A stretch of 64,000 nt of DNA, from positions 514,580-578,579 of the forward strand of contig NMRA01000177.1 of assembly GCA_002633005.1 (NCBI GenBank), read 5' to 3'. This DNA is from Phoronis australis. Its lineage: Eukaryota; Phoronida; Phoronidae. The notes under the pieces are model-generated. The model did not search any database and was not told where the DNA came from. It worked only from the letters and a program-made list of their open reading frames with translations. Shown piece after piece: positions 34,601 through 46,300 of the stretch. Within the stretch, counting starts at the first letter, position 1; every line of letters begins with the position of its first letter. Both the position numbers and the translations under genes were made by a program.

Positions 34601-37600
34601 ACCACGTACTCTTGACTCCAGTCATCAAAGACAGAAAAGAAGGAAAATTGGCTTTTTTGCATCATCTGCAATGTACTAGAGTGTGATCACGAGAAACAAT
34701 AATTATGTGACGACTGCTCATACAGTTGAAACAATCGAGACCAGAAAAGTTCAGAAATTCTGAGCATTCTACAAAGTGTGTAAAAAGTGAGAAGAAAAGC
34801 GTAAGTCAGAAGTTGAACATACTCCACGAGAAAGCTCAGGCCGATGGGTGCTGAGCGCTACGACCTCTGACCTCCACGAGCCACGCCCCTTACCTGTCCA
34901 GCCATGAGGAAGTGGGCCACCTGCAGCACCAGGAAGAACACCTTTAATGACTCTTTTTGATTGGCTTGACTGACAAACTGGTCGATCAGCTGGCCACAGA
35001 GGGAGAGAACTTGATGGACCTCCTGCAAGTCTTTATTGACTAACAAGATCTGGAAGAGAAAAGACAACAGCTAATAGCCACATCCTGAATTCAACTCTCC
35101 TCTTTTGCGAGGTAAAAAAGCCCACTGTGAGACTGTAACAGGAATGACTTTATCAACGAACCCCCATGAGAGGCCTACCATACAATCTATGTCGACAGTG
35201 AGGTGGTTAGGGATCTCTATACAGCTAGTGCGTGAGTTTTGTAAACAATCTGGCAAAACTTACCACGGCTTGAAAACCACAATCTTCTTAAGGTCTAGCC
35301 TGGCTATTAGCATTGGTGGTAAGCCACATAAAAACCACTTAGCGTTAGTAAAAGATATTTCCACATTTGTTACCAGCATGAGAAATCACTTCAGAACAGT
35401 CTTTAAATGAAAAACAATCCATCCACAATTAGCACTTTTCTTATAATGGCAAGTTCAGCATGATCTCGCTATACAAGTAGGCCAATCTTGTTTTGGTATT
35501 CTTTCACAAATGTGGAAGGCATCAAATGAGTTGATTAGCTGACCAAAACAAAACTAGAGAAATGGGAAAAAATGCAGAAAATTTATAACCTTTTTAATTG
35601 CCATATTCCAATATTTTACAAAAGCAGAGCTTTGACTGGGACTTATTGGGTTGATGTTGAAATGAATGCATGGGAGATTAGCCTGAGCCACGTGAACATG
35701 CACACGTAAGTCATACATAAAACACTGGCCTTGGGCAATTTTGTTCACCCCATATTTCATATCAGTGGTTATGGCAAGAGCTAATAGCCACTTCCTGAAT
35801 CCAACTATGCTTTTTTGGGAGGTAGAAAGACAAAACTCATTGTATGACAGACTACTCTGGTATTTCAGGACAGGCCTATTATCCTCTTCACAGTAGGAGA
35901 CAACAGGCGACTCACCATGCCTTTGCTGAGAAGGAACAATATCCTTGTGTGTTCGTTGCGTGTAGATGCACAGAAGTCAGCCCCAGCTGCCAACAGACCA
36001 CAGGCAGCACTGAACTCACGATCATTGATGTGCAGTTGCTGTGAATGGAATTGGGTGACATTACATTTGTTATATATTGAGTTGGTACCAGCGATGACCA
36101 ACTACTGAAAAAATCAAAGGCACAAGAAAAGATATGTAAATTCTTCACATACTTTTTATTTAACACTATAATAGAAAAGTTAAATTTTGTTTAATCAATA
36201 TTTCCAGATTAAATATTAAACCAAAAAATATCAGAATCATGGTCTCTACAACTGAAATATGTGAGTTCCATTTGAATTACTAACTCCGTGAAAAAAAGTC
36301 AGATTACGTGACTTCCACCCATTTTCTCTTCTCACAGAAAACCAGCGTCTCCCTATGCACCTACATTATATATAATTCAGGAAGGCACACAAAAACGGGA
36401 GAGATAGCCAATTACATCTCAAAACCACAAGCCACACCGCAGCTGATACAGCTGCTATTTCATAAAAAAATGCGGACTAGTTTTAATTAGCACGACTCAC
36501 CGCCAGTTGGAACAGAAGTCTACACCTCCAGTAGGGGGACTGATGGGAGATGTCAACAGCTTTGCGCAACAGTGGCTTGGCGTTAGCTGTCTGCTTCTGT
36601 AATCGACAGAGACTGCAGCAATGAGCTGGCGTCATATATTAATGTAAAAAATAGCATAGTTGGTTCTGGTCAGTTTATTTTTAAAATGACGCAGTGATGC
36701 GGTATTATTTTGTGGTCAATATTTTCAAAAATAATCACCCGATTCTAGCCGAAATAGGTCAACGTCCTTCATTTTCCCAGAGTCACCTGACCCCAGGTGA
36801 AATGGGTCAAAATCCTTACGTGTTTTTTCACCCCAGCATTACCTGAAGCCACCTGAAAGGGCCGGGATCATTCTTTTTTCTTGATTACCCAGCGCCACCT
36901 GATGCCAGCACTGAGGTGTCGGTTTAAAGATGAAATGGGCGCAGACCAGAACCATTAATGCTACTTCTTGGCCTAAGTCTAATGCTTTTCCATGTTCAAC
37001 TTTTGCACCATGACTGCCACCAGTCAAAGTTTTGAAAAACTCTGGACACTGACAACAATGTTAAAAGCCCTTGAAAATAAAAAAAAATATTTTTTTTATA
37101 TTTACTTTTGTCCCAAATTGGTGAGATTTTACCGTACGCGACTCTTAAACTTACCATTTTCTCGTAGACCATAGCTAAAATACTGGCGGCTTCAAACCGG
37201 ACATCCTCAAATGAAGTAAGCTGGGCGAACTGTTAAGGTCTCGAAAATTTGCAAATGCAAAAATAGTCCATTAACCTGCCACAATAGACACACGCAGGCA
37301 CGCAGACACACTAGTTAACATTACAGGGTGCTTCAATATGATGGAACCAAAATGGACATGTTGCACTTTCATATTGGATGGATATTTTTGAAACATCCTG
37401 AGGATTACTAACATAACTGTCATCTAATTACACNGGGTCAAAATCCTTACGTGTTTTTTCATCCCAGCATTACCTGAAGCCACCTGAAAGGGCTGGGATC
37501 ATTCTTTTTTCTTGATTACCCAGCGCCACCTGATGCCAGCACTGAGGTGTCGGTTTAAAGATGAAATGGGCGCAGACCAGAACCATTAATGCTACTTCTT

Positions 37601-40150
37601 GGCCTAAGTCTAATGCTTTTCCATGTTCAACTTTTGCACCACGACTGCCACCAGTCAAAGTTTTGAAAAACTCTGGACACTGACAACAATGTTAAAAGCC
37701 CTTGAAAAATAAAAAAAAAATATTTTTTTATATTTACTTTTGTCCCAAATTGGTGAGATTTTACCGTACGCGACTCTTAAACTTACCATTTTCTCGTAGA
37801 CCATAGCTAAAATACTGGCGGCTTCAAACCGGACATCCTCAAATGAAGTAAGCTGGGCGAACTGTTAAGGTCTCGAAAATTTGCAAATGCAAAAATAGTC
37901 CATTAACCTGCCACAATAGACACACGCAGGCACGCAGACACACTAGTTAACATTACAGGGTGCTTCAATATGATGGAACCAAAATGGACATGTTGCACTT
38001 TCATATTGGATGGATATTTTTGAAACATCCTGAGGATTACTAACATAACTGTCATCTAATTACACAACCAACACTCAAACCGCTTTACAACGGACCTCTA
38101 CAGACTTTTCTAAAATGTTCATTGTAACTGAAGTTCCTTGTAACCAAATCAATTACACACAGTGCAGTTGGCTCAGGACTGGAATGAAAGAAAAAGAGCG
38201 AGTGAACATTATAAACCAAGCACACTGTAACAAAGTTTGGCTGTTATGACTAATCGAGAAACATGAAGACAGATCAAGTGAATTTGTTTCCACGTTTTAC
38301 AAGAAAATGTCTGGGTCAGTCAATACTTTAGATTGTTCAGTGAATATTGAACATAATAAAAATGACTTGTTCTATTAGAAATGTGCATGGTACAGAGACC
38401 TTTGTTTTTAGTGGCTTTCTAGTGTGTGGTTGTGAAAGGAAACATTGTCAGAAAGTCAGAATGAAAAAAACATGGGAGTCTCCCTGCTATTCAACGTCGC
38501 CCCCAACAGGTCAATGGTGGCAAATGTTGACCACAATTACATCGCCCAGACCCATGCTTTTGGTTTTCATTTTTTTTTGTTTATATTCGTGATCCTTTCC
38601 ATTAAGTATTCATGAAATTTCATATCTTTCTAGAATGATCGATTTGGTGACCTGCAGTTCGCCAGTGCGACTTTATACTGTGTTTGGCGAACAGATAAAA
38701 ATCCCAAGTTGCCATGAAGACACCAAAACGAGTATTAAAGTCAGTCAATAATTCACACGAAATTCATTTCAAAATTTGTGGTGACTTCCAAACTTGAAAT
38801 TAACAAAACTTTTCCTAGATTCAATACCTTTGGTTCGCAATTTCATTTATTTCGTGAAATCAGTTCATTAAGCACCCTCAGCAGTCAACACATATCAAAC
38901 ACACGTATAAATTACAACAGGAAGTAAACAGACGAAAGTTGGAATTGTTCAGCAAAAATCGGACAAGGTCGGGCCATAAAACACAGACCTCTCGTGTATC
39001 AGAGATTTGGGAGAATGGAAGAGGTAAAGCGGTAAGCGTAACAGCACATTAGTTTTTTATTTTTGGTTGGCGAATTCCGACCTCAGTTTGGCGACCTCAG
39101 TTCGGCGACCTCAGTTTGGCGACCTCAGTTTTCATTTCGAAATCTGAGATTTTCACTAAGTCGTATTTGGTGAGTTTGTGTTAAGCTAAGCGTCAAGCAA
39201 TTAAAATATATGGCCAGTAGTTATAGGCGAGATTGGTGTATTACAATTCTTGTTTATCATTCCTAATGGCCTGGTTAGGAGACAAGTGTCATCGAAGCCA
39301 TTGTATCGTATCCAATGATGTTGTACAGTTCTGAGTTGCAAATGACAGCTTAAATCTTGGCCTTGGTTGACAAGTCGTATAAGGATACATTCTGGGACAT
39401 GGTCCACTGCAAATAAAAAGACAGACATTCAAGTCACTTAAGAGTGGCCCCGGATTTTGAGAACCAGTTTGTTGCTTGTTATCCCATGGAGGAAACTGGT
39501 TCTCACAGCTCAGGAAAATGATAAGTGACTATGTATTCAATGACTTCCACAATTTTCAAGACCACAAGCAAAATCTTAAAACAAGTTCGACTATAAAAAA
39601 ATTGAGGAAGTGCATTAACTGATAGTCAAGGAATGATAAGACAAATTCACTGTCTTCCAGACTGAAAGTCAAGCGGCCAAATGTAACAGTGCAACTACTA
39701 CAACTGAAGTGTCTACTTAATCTACACAATACAGGATTGTGAAAGTGTATGTCAAACAAGAAACGGGAATCACCATTACTTTCACAGTTCAAAATCATTT
39801 CCTTTCAACGTTTTAAAATTGTATTGGACTGGACACACTTCAACAAGCATGAAAATCAGTTATTCAAGTTTTACGCGTACAAGTAAATAACACCTAAACT
39901 AACATAAGTTCACACTTACCGCTTTTTCAAGATGAGCTCTTGCTAAGTCCAGATTTTTGGTGTGTGTGTACAAGACATTTCCTAACTGTAGATGTGTCCG
40001 TGTCTCGATTCGAGGCGGAGGTTTCAAATTCAAAATTGTCTTCAAGCAGTGTATACACAACCTAAAATTGGGTGGATTAGAAGTCCTAAAACTTTCCGAA
40101 AATCCCAGTAGCGACAGGTACCAGTTGTCTTGCTGCTGGACCGCCGCCAT
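25571..40150 (-). CDS. MAU2: MAU2/SCC4 cohesin-loading subunit, complete 15-exon gene, 586 aa
   Basis: Exons in order: 40150-39920, 37861-37787, 36596-36501, 36038-35916, 35049-34894, 33551-33479, 32839-32675, 32179-32076, 30186-30043, 29575-29448, 29113-29045, 27911-27800, 27216-27126, 26468-26341, 25636-25571. The total is 1761 bp and every intron is GT-AG with matching phase. MAU2 binds the N-terminus of NIPBL (Scc2) and together they load cohesin onto chromatin in the nucleus. The protein aligns with human MAU2 end to end: start [17 protein letters not shown], middle [17 protein letters not shown], late [10 protein letters not shown], tail WTEGPCPLL. It is helical TPR-type throughout and slightly shorter than the human protein. 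The start is the ATG at 40150. An in-frame GTG 21 bases upstream is not used. It is divergent from POLR3C. Confidence 0.96.
26341..26468 (-). CDS. MAU2: MAU2 exon 14
   Basis: 128 bp, acceptor gttgtag, donor gtagct, phase 1 in, 0 out. [20 protein letters not shown], then [20 protein letters not shown] second AG 10 bp downstream would break the frame. Confidence 0.92.
27126..27216 (-). CDS. MAU2: MAU2 exon 13
   Basis: 91 bp, acceptor cattacag, donor gtaaga, ends in phase 1. [20 protein letters not shown], then [10 protein letters not shown]. Confidence 0.95.
27800..27911 (-). CDS. MAU2: MAU2 exon 12
   Basis: 112 bp, acceptor attctacag, donor gtaacg, phase 2 in, 0 out. [20 protein letters not shown], then [16 protein letters not shown]. 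Confidence 0.93.
28506..28684 (-). mobile_element. MITE, 179 bp, copy 1
   Basis: Ends are the inverted repeat AATTGACCTATCAC / GTGATAGGTCAATT. A reverse-oriented relative at 53221-53399 is about 80% identical by eye, sharing the GACAAACAAAC, GTAAAATGGCG and GTGTCAAGAATGCTG phrases. Lies in a MAU2 intron. Confidence 0.8.
29045..29113 (-). CDS. MAU2: MAU2 exon 11
   Basis: 69 bp, acceptor ttctcacag, donor gtaagt, phase 2 in and out. [20 protein letters not shown], then EA, matching LRAAAFYVRGLFSFFQGRYNEA. Too short to stand out as an open frame. Confidence 0.92.
29448..29575 (-). CDS. MAU2: MAU2 exon 10
   Basis: 128 bp, acceptor ttattttag, donor gtgagt, ends in phase 2. [19 protein letters not shown], then [17 protein letters not shown]. 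Confidence 0.93.
30043..30186 (-). CDS. MAU2: MAU2 exon 9
   Basis: 48 codons, phase 0, acceptor ccttttccag, donor gtaggt. [18 protein letters not shown], then [28 protein letters not shown]. Its 5' edge, including the acceptor, is the first unit of a decayed tandem repeat running upstream in the intron. Confidence 0.94.
30153..31720 (-). repeat. Exon-edge-derived tandem repeat (MAU2 exon 9 acceptor region)
   Basis: Units of about 80-90 bp start near 30160, 30240, 30316, 30394 and 30485. Two more degraded ones lie near 31610 and 31690. Each keeps a version of the exon 9 start (on the - strand: acceptor, ACACTACA-like start, CCTGTCACACGTGTCAAG). The unit near 30485 still reads [17 protein letters not shown] after a TTTCAG acceptor, close to the real [17 protein letters not shown]. 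Confidence 0.8.
32076..32179 (-). CDS. MAU2: MAU2 exon 8
   Basis: 104 bp, acceptor cgttttcag, donor gtaggt, phase 1 in, 0 out. [20 protein letters not shown], then [15 protein letters not shown]. Confidence 0.94.
32675..32839 (-). CDS. MAU2: MAU2 exon 7
   Basis: 165 bp, acceptor cattgcag, donor gtaagt, phase 1 in and out. [20 protein letters not shown], then [20 protein letters not shown]. The most conserved block of the protein. Confidence 0.96.
33479..33551 (-). CDS. MAU2: MAU2 exon 6
   Basis: 73 bp, acceptor tctctttag, donor gtaaga, ends in phase 1. [20 protein letters not shown], then IHDD, matching VKSVKPCLKQLQQCIQTISTLHDD. Confidence 0.94.
33606..34062. repeat. Large inverted repeat (about 188-bp arms, 80-bp spacer)
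   Basis: 33606-33793 and 33874-34062 are reverse complements with few mismatches, e.g. TTCAATTGTTCTTTCATCC against GGATGAAAGAACAATTGAA. The same peptide frame is therefore open on both strands. Lies in the MAU2 intron between exons 5 and 6. Confidence 0.9.
34343..34399. repeat. Perfect 25-bp inverted repeat, 7-bp loop
   Basis: Arms 34343-34367 and 34375-34399 (core ATGCTTTATTAATATAT and its complement) flank GGTTAAA. AT-rich cruciform-capable sequence about 280 bp from the large inverted repeat, in the same intron. Confidence 0.9.
34894..35049 (-). CDS. MAU2: MAU2 exon 5
   Basis: 52 codons, phase 0, acceptor ctcttccag, donor gtaagg. [18 protein letters not shown], then [21 protein letters not shown]. 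Confidence 0.94.
35916..36038 (-). CDS. MAU2: MAU2 exon 4
   Basis: 41 codons, phase 0, acceptor ccattcacag, donor gtgagt. [20 protein letters not shown], then [13 protein letters not shown]. Confidence 0.93.
36501..36596 (-). CDS. MAU2: MAU2 exon 3
   Basis: 32 codons, phase 0, acceptor cgattacag, donor gtgagt. [20 protein letters not shown], then [12 protein letters not shown], matching [27 protein letters not shown]. Confidence 0.93.
37155..37229 (-). CDS. MAU2: MAU2 exon 2, second copy
   Basis: Identical exon with intact splice sites, inside a 630-bp duplication. Because it is 75 bp in phase 0, using both copies would insert a 25-residue repeat without a frameshift. An assembly artefact is more likely (N at 37434). 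Confidence 0.7.
37787..37861 (-). CDS. MAU2: MAU2 exon 2, exon-1-proximal copy
   Basis: 75 bp, phase 0 both ends, acceptor ccttaacag, donor gtaagt. Encodes [19 protein letters not shown], then MVYEKM. It matches FEDVKFEAASLL of human MAU2 but has three fewer residues before FED. Duplicated at 37155-37229. Confidence 0.9.
39069..39131 (+). repeat. 14-bp tandem repeat (GGCGACCTCAGTTT)
   Basis: Three clean copies from 39090, plus a longer variant at 39069, in MAU2 intron 1. Confidence 0.8.
39920..40150 (-). CDS. MAU2: MAU2 exon 1
   Basis: 77 codons, donor gtaagt, phase 0. [19 protein letters not shown], then [35 protein letters not shown]. It lacks the long Ala-rich N-terminus of vertebrate MAU2. 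Confidence 0.95.
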
Positions 40151-40216
40151 TTTCCCTCTTTTGTGGAGCACCTGTCAAGAGCGCTACCGTGTGGCCGTTC
40201 AGCAAACTAGACAAAC
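40151..40216. promoter_or_regulatory. Shared divergent promoter interval of MAU2 and POLR3C
   Basis: Only 66 bp separate the two start codons (MAU2 ATG at 40150 on -, POLR3C ATG at 40217 on +). No TATA box is visible. The MAU2 start lies in AAAATGGCGGCGG, which resembles a YY1-type ATGGCGG element. The promoter must extend into one or both first exons. Confidence 0.8.
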
Positions 40217-40363
40217 ATGTCGAAGAGTGTGGTGAAACTTGTGTCGCTTATTCTGAGAGAGCATTTCGGTGATGTCGTGGAGAAAGTTGGCAGTAGACTG
40301 GCTTCACATGGCCCTGCTCTGCTCAGAGAGCTGGTACACGTTACGAAACTACCCTTAAATCAG
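40217..40363 (+). CDS. POLR3C: POLR3C exon 1
   Basis: 49 codons, donor gtaata, phase 0. MSKSVVKLVSLILREHFGDV, then VEKVGSRLASHGPALLREL. First winged helix. Confidence 0.94.
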
Positions 40364-43300
40364 GTAATAAACACATAAATGGAGTGCCGAAAGTTCAAAA
40401 CATCACAACACAGTTATTCTCAGGAGTAGCTTTGCTCACCAGGTGGTGTTAGCTGTATCTTGACTTCTGGTCTTGAATTGATAACTTATTCGGATTCATT
40501 TTTCTGTTCTAGGTGAAGAAATCACTCTGTGTCCTCATACAACATAGCATCGTGTCTACCTCCACGAACAAACGTGGAGTGGTTGAATACACTCTGGATA
40601 GTGGATGTGTTCTATTGAGGCTGAGGTTTGCAAGGTATATGTCTATGACAAGACCAATCATTCAGTGGCATTGCGGGTCTACAGTTGCAGGGTGTTCCAT
40701 CGAAACAGGAACCTCGGTGTAAAACAGATATCCCGGTGTCGAAAACAGACTCCTGCACCTTAAAAACAGCTAACCATCTTGAAAACACAAAACCCGACCT
40801 TTAAAACAGGAATCCCGGGGATCGGACAGGAAATCAGGACATTTTTTTCGGTCCCCGGGTGTCCTGCCTGATCCCCAGGATTCTTGTTTTAAAAGTCTGG
40901 GTTGTCGAAAACAAACTCCCGCACATTCAAAACAGCTAACCTTCCTGAAAACACCAACCCCGACCTTTAAAACTGGAATCCCGGAGATCGGGCAGGAAAA
41001 CAGGACTTTTTTGGTCCCGAGGTTTCCTGTACGATCCCCGGGATTCCTGTTTTAAAGGCCAAGGTTCGTGTTTTTCAGGATTGTTAGCTGTTTTGAAGTT
41101 GCGGGAGTCTAATCGACTCCAGGATAACTGTTTTACACCAGGGTTTCTGTTTCGATGGAACACCCTGAGTTGTGCACATGCCCACTAGAGCATTCTTTTC
41201 AGAACATATATCTTGTATACTATACGTGTAAGAGAGGGACATTCTCTGCCATTCGCTCCTTCCAGCTCAAAGCATACATATTTCTCAAGAAGGTTCTGCA
41301 ATCTTGCCACTATGTTAGCTACACCTTAGTGATTGGACGGTGTCAGGTTTCAAAATTCACTGTCAATTGAATGAATCCAGTTTGTAGACAGCAATCAGCA
41401 ATCCTTCATAGATTAGCTAACAATCGAGAAACAAATCACTCAGTGGCGAGATTGAGACCCTCGTCAGACATCCAGTAGCTCGTGAACACGCCTCCTTTTA
41501 AACAAAGATTCCTTATCACAGCCAGAGGGGGAGGTGGAGTGGCGGTTGGTGAGATTTTGTCTCTTTTTAAGAATTCAGACATTTTATCCCACAGCTGCGT
41601 CATATTTACAGTTTTACCTGCCTGTACCGTGGTTTATTGTCAAGCTGGGATCTACAGGTGGTTTGGCACTTCTCACTAGCATGACCTGTATGTCAAGGTC
41701 AAATGGATTGTGTACTCATTGTCACGTCATTTCTATTGGTTTATTTCCATCAACCTCTAGCCTATTTACATTGACAAAAAATTTCGTTCGGGAACTTCTC
41801 TGGCCATCTTCAGGTGTTTCGGCTGGTCGTTTCTCTGGCCATCTCCAGGTGTTCCAGCATAGAAGAACAAACACTGGTATATGGGAGCTTACCCCATCAA
41901 CCTCACAAAATTCCCCTCAGTCTGAGAATTCACAGGTACTGTTTTCGTCCTTTTAGCGAGGGCCCTAGTGTTGATTATTCCAGCGTTGCTTGCTCAAATA
42001 ATTGTTCCTAGATGTTCACTATACTTTAGGTTCATTTACTGCGCCAAGACCCTCTATGGAGACACAGCGGAACTAATTGTCGAAGAATTACTCAAGCATG
42101 GATACCAAACAATGAGTCAAGTTATAAAGACTGTAGTGACGAGACTCAACGAGTCATTAAATGGTAAGTTGGTTGGATGAAGGTTTCAGTAGTTCTCTGA
42201 TAAGAACAAAAAATTGAATATTTGGTTTACTAGTGCTCCTGGCTCATTTTGAAACTAGCGCCACCTAGTTGGCATCTGGTGACGCTGGATTATCAATTAG
42301 GATCCTGACTTAATTTACTCTGACAGGTAATGCTAGGGACAAAAAAGGATACTGACCCATTTCAGGCCACCTAAAAATTGTATCACCACTTTGACCTAGT
42401 TACTGCCTTCTCAAGTACTCTTGCCAGTCAGTTGTGAATCATAGGTAGAGCTGGGCACAGCAGCTAATCTCTAACAGAGTGATTTCGTGAAGTTTCTATC
42501 TGCAATGTATATCACCAACCAGTTCACAGATTGTAGCTATAGTTAATCAGCTAGCAAAATGGCCGCTGTAGGTGATTTGGTGGCATCACAGGTGTGTGTC
42601 ATAACTAATAACAAGGATCACTGAACACTCCACACTTTAATTTCCTATGGCAGAGATCAGTTTTTGGAACCAAGTAAACCAATTTGTCAGTTGCTGTTCT
42701 TGATGTTGTATTGGTTTTAATATGAGGTGGAGTGCTGCATTAACTGTATTATGTCTTGTTTTGAAGGGTCACAGACAATGTCACCTGGTGTTGTTCATGA
42801 GAAGTTCTCCAGTTTAGTCATGACACATTTCTTACAAAGAGTGAAGCCGACAAACACTGGCACAACAGTAGCAGCCTCTAGTCAGGAAAAGGAGAAACAT
42901 TTGTATGATATACCGAACATAAATCTTTCAAGTGAGTACTCTTGGTTTAATGGAACTTTGGTAAAAGTGTTCAAAAGTTTTGTTTCTCAGACAGAAATGA
43001 CAAGATTCTTTGACCAGAAGTTAAATTGCAATTTTGCATGTGGAAACTCTCTTGTGTTTTACTATATTCTCTCTTGAGGAGACAGTGTGGCCTAGTGGGT
43101 TGAGCGCGTGCCTCCTGTTCTCAAGGTCAATGAGTACAAATTCCACTGAACCTCACTGCTAAAGCCTTGAGTCAGGTCTTTAGCTCCTCAGCTTGGTCTT
43201 GGTGTATCTCTGTGTCTATAGGTGTGTATTGATAAAACAGAAAGGGTTTCAGTTGTCTAGTGCAATGGACCCGGCTGAGTGGCCTGTGCACTTTTATCAG

Positions 43301-46300
43301 ATCACCTGCACTATTTTTTACCATATTCTCAAATGTACTAGCCAATCAGTTGTTAGTCACTGCAGGTCAAAGTTCAGATGTGGTATCTGGTGTCCACTTA
43401 TTGTATTTATATATACAGAATGTGAACTTGGGATTTAGAGGTTCAGCCAATATCATCTTGAGTCACTATTTGAATTTCACGTTAGTTTAAGACGCAATGA
43501 TCTCTGTTTTTGTATTATAGAGTTGAGTTCTCGTAAAAGAAAATTGTCCGATGACTCCACTAGTTCGTCTGCCAAAAAGCCTCGCTGTGAGGCAGGGAAC
43601 GATGAAGTAAGTAGGTCATGGGGGCGATTTGTTGCTGCTATTTAAAATAAAACATGGTGCGAATTCCGCATCACGTTTTTGTGTCCTAATTTCCTTTCCG
43701 TTAATTCACAAATTCAGCTATGTCTTACGTAATATTTTCACTCGCTGAGCGTGTCATTGTCATTTTCACTGCAAAATAAGATGAATAAGTGTCACCATGC
43801 AACACTGTTCCTATAATTTGTCTGGTGAAGCAGACAAAGGGCTTTTCAAACATGGTGCAAAACATTTATAACATGGAGCAGCACCATGTTTGCTGGCATG
43901 TACTTTTGTAGGGAGAACACTGCTGCTCTGGTGTGATGACACCAAAGCCTCAAGATGGCGCTGATCGATTTAGCCATTTGAGGCCTGCTTTTGGGAATTA
44001 CATTCTGCACAATGATTGGCCGCTGCCTTGGCGTCATTAAATGAAAGGCAGATTTCAATTGTTTTTGCAGACGTTGTTGCTACCATTTATGAAGTAGAAG
44101 GCATTGTTTTGAATATGGTTCGAAATAAAGGTTGTTGGCGTACTTATTTTCAATTCTTGTTTATTAATAGTATCATAGAAATTAATTGTTTTCTAATCAA
44201 AATACATCATTTTGCAATAATTTAGACCTAAATTGTTGCAATATACTGTTAGTTTTCCTTTTTTATGAAACTACAGAAAATTTTGAAATTATTCAACTCT
44301 TGATATTCCGGCGATTTCCGTAAAAATGTGTCAAAATTCGGACTCATTTCATTTCCCATAACCAAGCCTCAAATGGTTAAACCGATCAGCGCCACCTTGA
44401 GGCTTGGAGATGAGGATGGATGTAACACCTGTTGTGTTGTACACTAATCTTTGATCAAAAGTCCGTGTAGGATGTCTAACATCCGTAACAATGACAAAAA
44501 CAAAATAAACTATAAAAGCAACAATGGCACTAATAGTCGTGAAAATACTAATATTAATTGAATAAAATTTGTTGAAAATGATGATAGAGAAATAATATTA
44601 ATCATCAGGGCTCGTAATTTTCCTCTTCAAAGAGAATTTCCTCTTGTTTGGTTTCCAGTTTCCTCTTTTTTCGTCTCTTGTTTATTGTTATTTTGACTTT
44701 ATTCTTGCAAAAAATTTTCTTACAGTTTAATTTACAAGAACATAGAAAGTATTTCTATCACATTAGCTTATTTTTGTACAGCGATACTTAACCTGGAAAA
44801 TTTTCCTCTTTTTGTCATTGGTCATTGCATGTCCTGAATAATAGTGTTCTCTAACGATACTGAAGAGTTACAAGTCAGATATTTATGATTTTCTGTGTTC
44901 CTGACGGTGTATTCATTGCTCTGTTTCTGCTGCAAGTGTTGTTTACTATATTTGGTTACTGTTTACTTCACATTGCAGTTGTGTGAAGACTCAGGAATTT
45001 ATTGGCGCGTCAACTTGTCACGGTTTCATCAGTACTTCAGAGACCAGGCAATCATCTCGGCCACAGAGAATGTTATTGACAAGGTGAGTTTAAGCTCTGA
45101 CAATGAGGATTAAGGACTCGCTTCGGGGAAATACACGCCAACATGTCAACAAACTTGTTTTTGATTTGATGATTTTGGTGGTTCTAATAGCAAACGTACG
45201 ACATTCAGGCCTTTTGTGCTTTGAGAGGACAAAAGTGAGTTCTGCTTGATTCAATCCCAAATTATGATGGTTAGGAAGGGGCTAAGTTGACGAAGATACG
45301 CCATTCCCCACGTCTTTGTAATGTGATGAATTAATTGGCTCTCAGTTGGAGATGTCCCATAAGGAACTAGTGTATGTGTTTGTTACAAGTTACATGTGAT
45401 TGTTTACTGTGATTGCAGTTTTGCACTTGCATTTGTCGCAAGTCTTGTGGATACGTGTAAAGACAGTCAGGAAGTTGGCCTGTCGATTGACGATGCATGA
45501 CCTTGTGAGGTCCTTGTAGTGCTACTTCTGAGACTGTGTTGTTAGTCAGGACTCGCAGTAGTTGGGTTGAATTTGCTAGATGCGGTTCTGCTTTCTACCT
45601 AGATATAATGCCTCACGATTTCTGGGTTTGTCATTATTTTCCTTGTATGTTCTGTGTATTCTTGAATAAATGCATGTTACCTTACGCTGTAGATGGCGGC
45701 GGAAGTGGTGCGCACAATCCTCCGGCTGAGTGAAGTGAAGACCGATCCTAGCGCCACCTACACTAGTCCTGTTTCCTGTCATGAGGTATGCAAATTCAAT
45801 GGGTTGGGTTTCTTTTGTTTACACTAGAATTGAGTACATGTCTCTCGGACATTGTTCAGTGCACTTCACTATGACTTGTAATCACATTTGAAAGTAATTC
45901 AATATACAGTACGAGCCAAAAGTATTCAGACAAAATGGCCCAGAATTCCCAGCATGACGGCTGGATGGAAGCCAAATTCATGGTTAGAGTAGTCTCCCCT
46001 GATGACTGAGAATGAAGGGGAATTAACAGGAAAGTTAATAAAGGTGGCTAGGTGATTATTACCAGTCACTTTTGGTGTTAATAGAATTGGTCAGCATGAT
46101 GGGGAAAACGGTTTTTTGTCTGATTACTTTTGTATTGCACTGTATTTTGTCTGATTACTTTTGTTTTGCACTGTATTTTGTCTGATTTCTTTTGTCTTGC
46201 AGCGTATTTTGTCTGAATACTTTTGTCTTGCACTGTATCTTGTCTGATTACTTTTGTCTTGCTCTGTATTTTCTCTGATTACTTTTGTCTTGTACTGTAT

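Larger units (their letters stand above)
36804..38065. repeat. 630-bp tandem duplication around MAU2 exon 2, split by an assembly N
   Basis: 36804-37433 and 37435-38065 are nearly identical. They are separated only by the single N at 37434, with the first copy ending at the N. Confidence 0.9.

Noticed and set aside
40151-40171. MAU2 start extended to an upstream GTG
   Set aside because: The codon is GTG, not ATG. The ATG at 40150 with GGCGGCGG context aligns with the human MAA start.
41534-41956. 140-codon open frame in POLR3C intron 2
   Set aside because: It includes a direct repeat (TTCTCTGGCCATCT twice), has no recognisable domain and lies between in-phase exons. At most an old transposon fragment.
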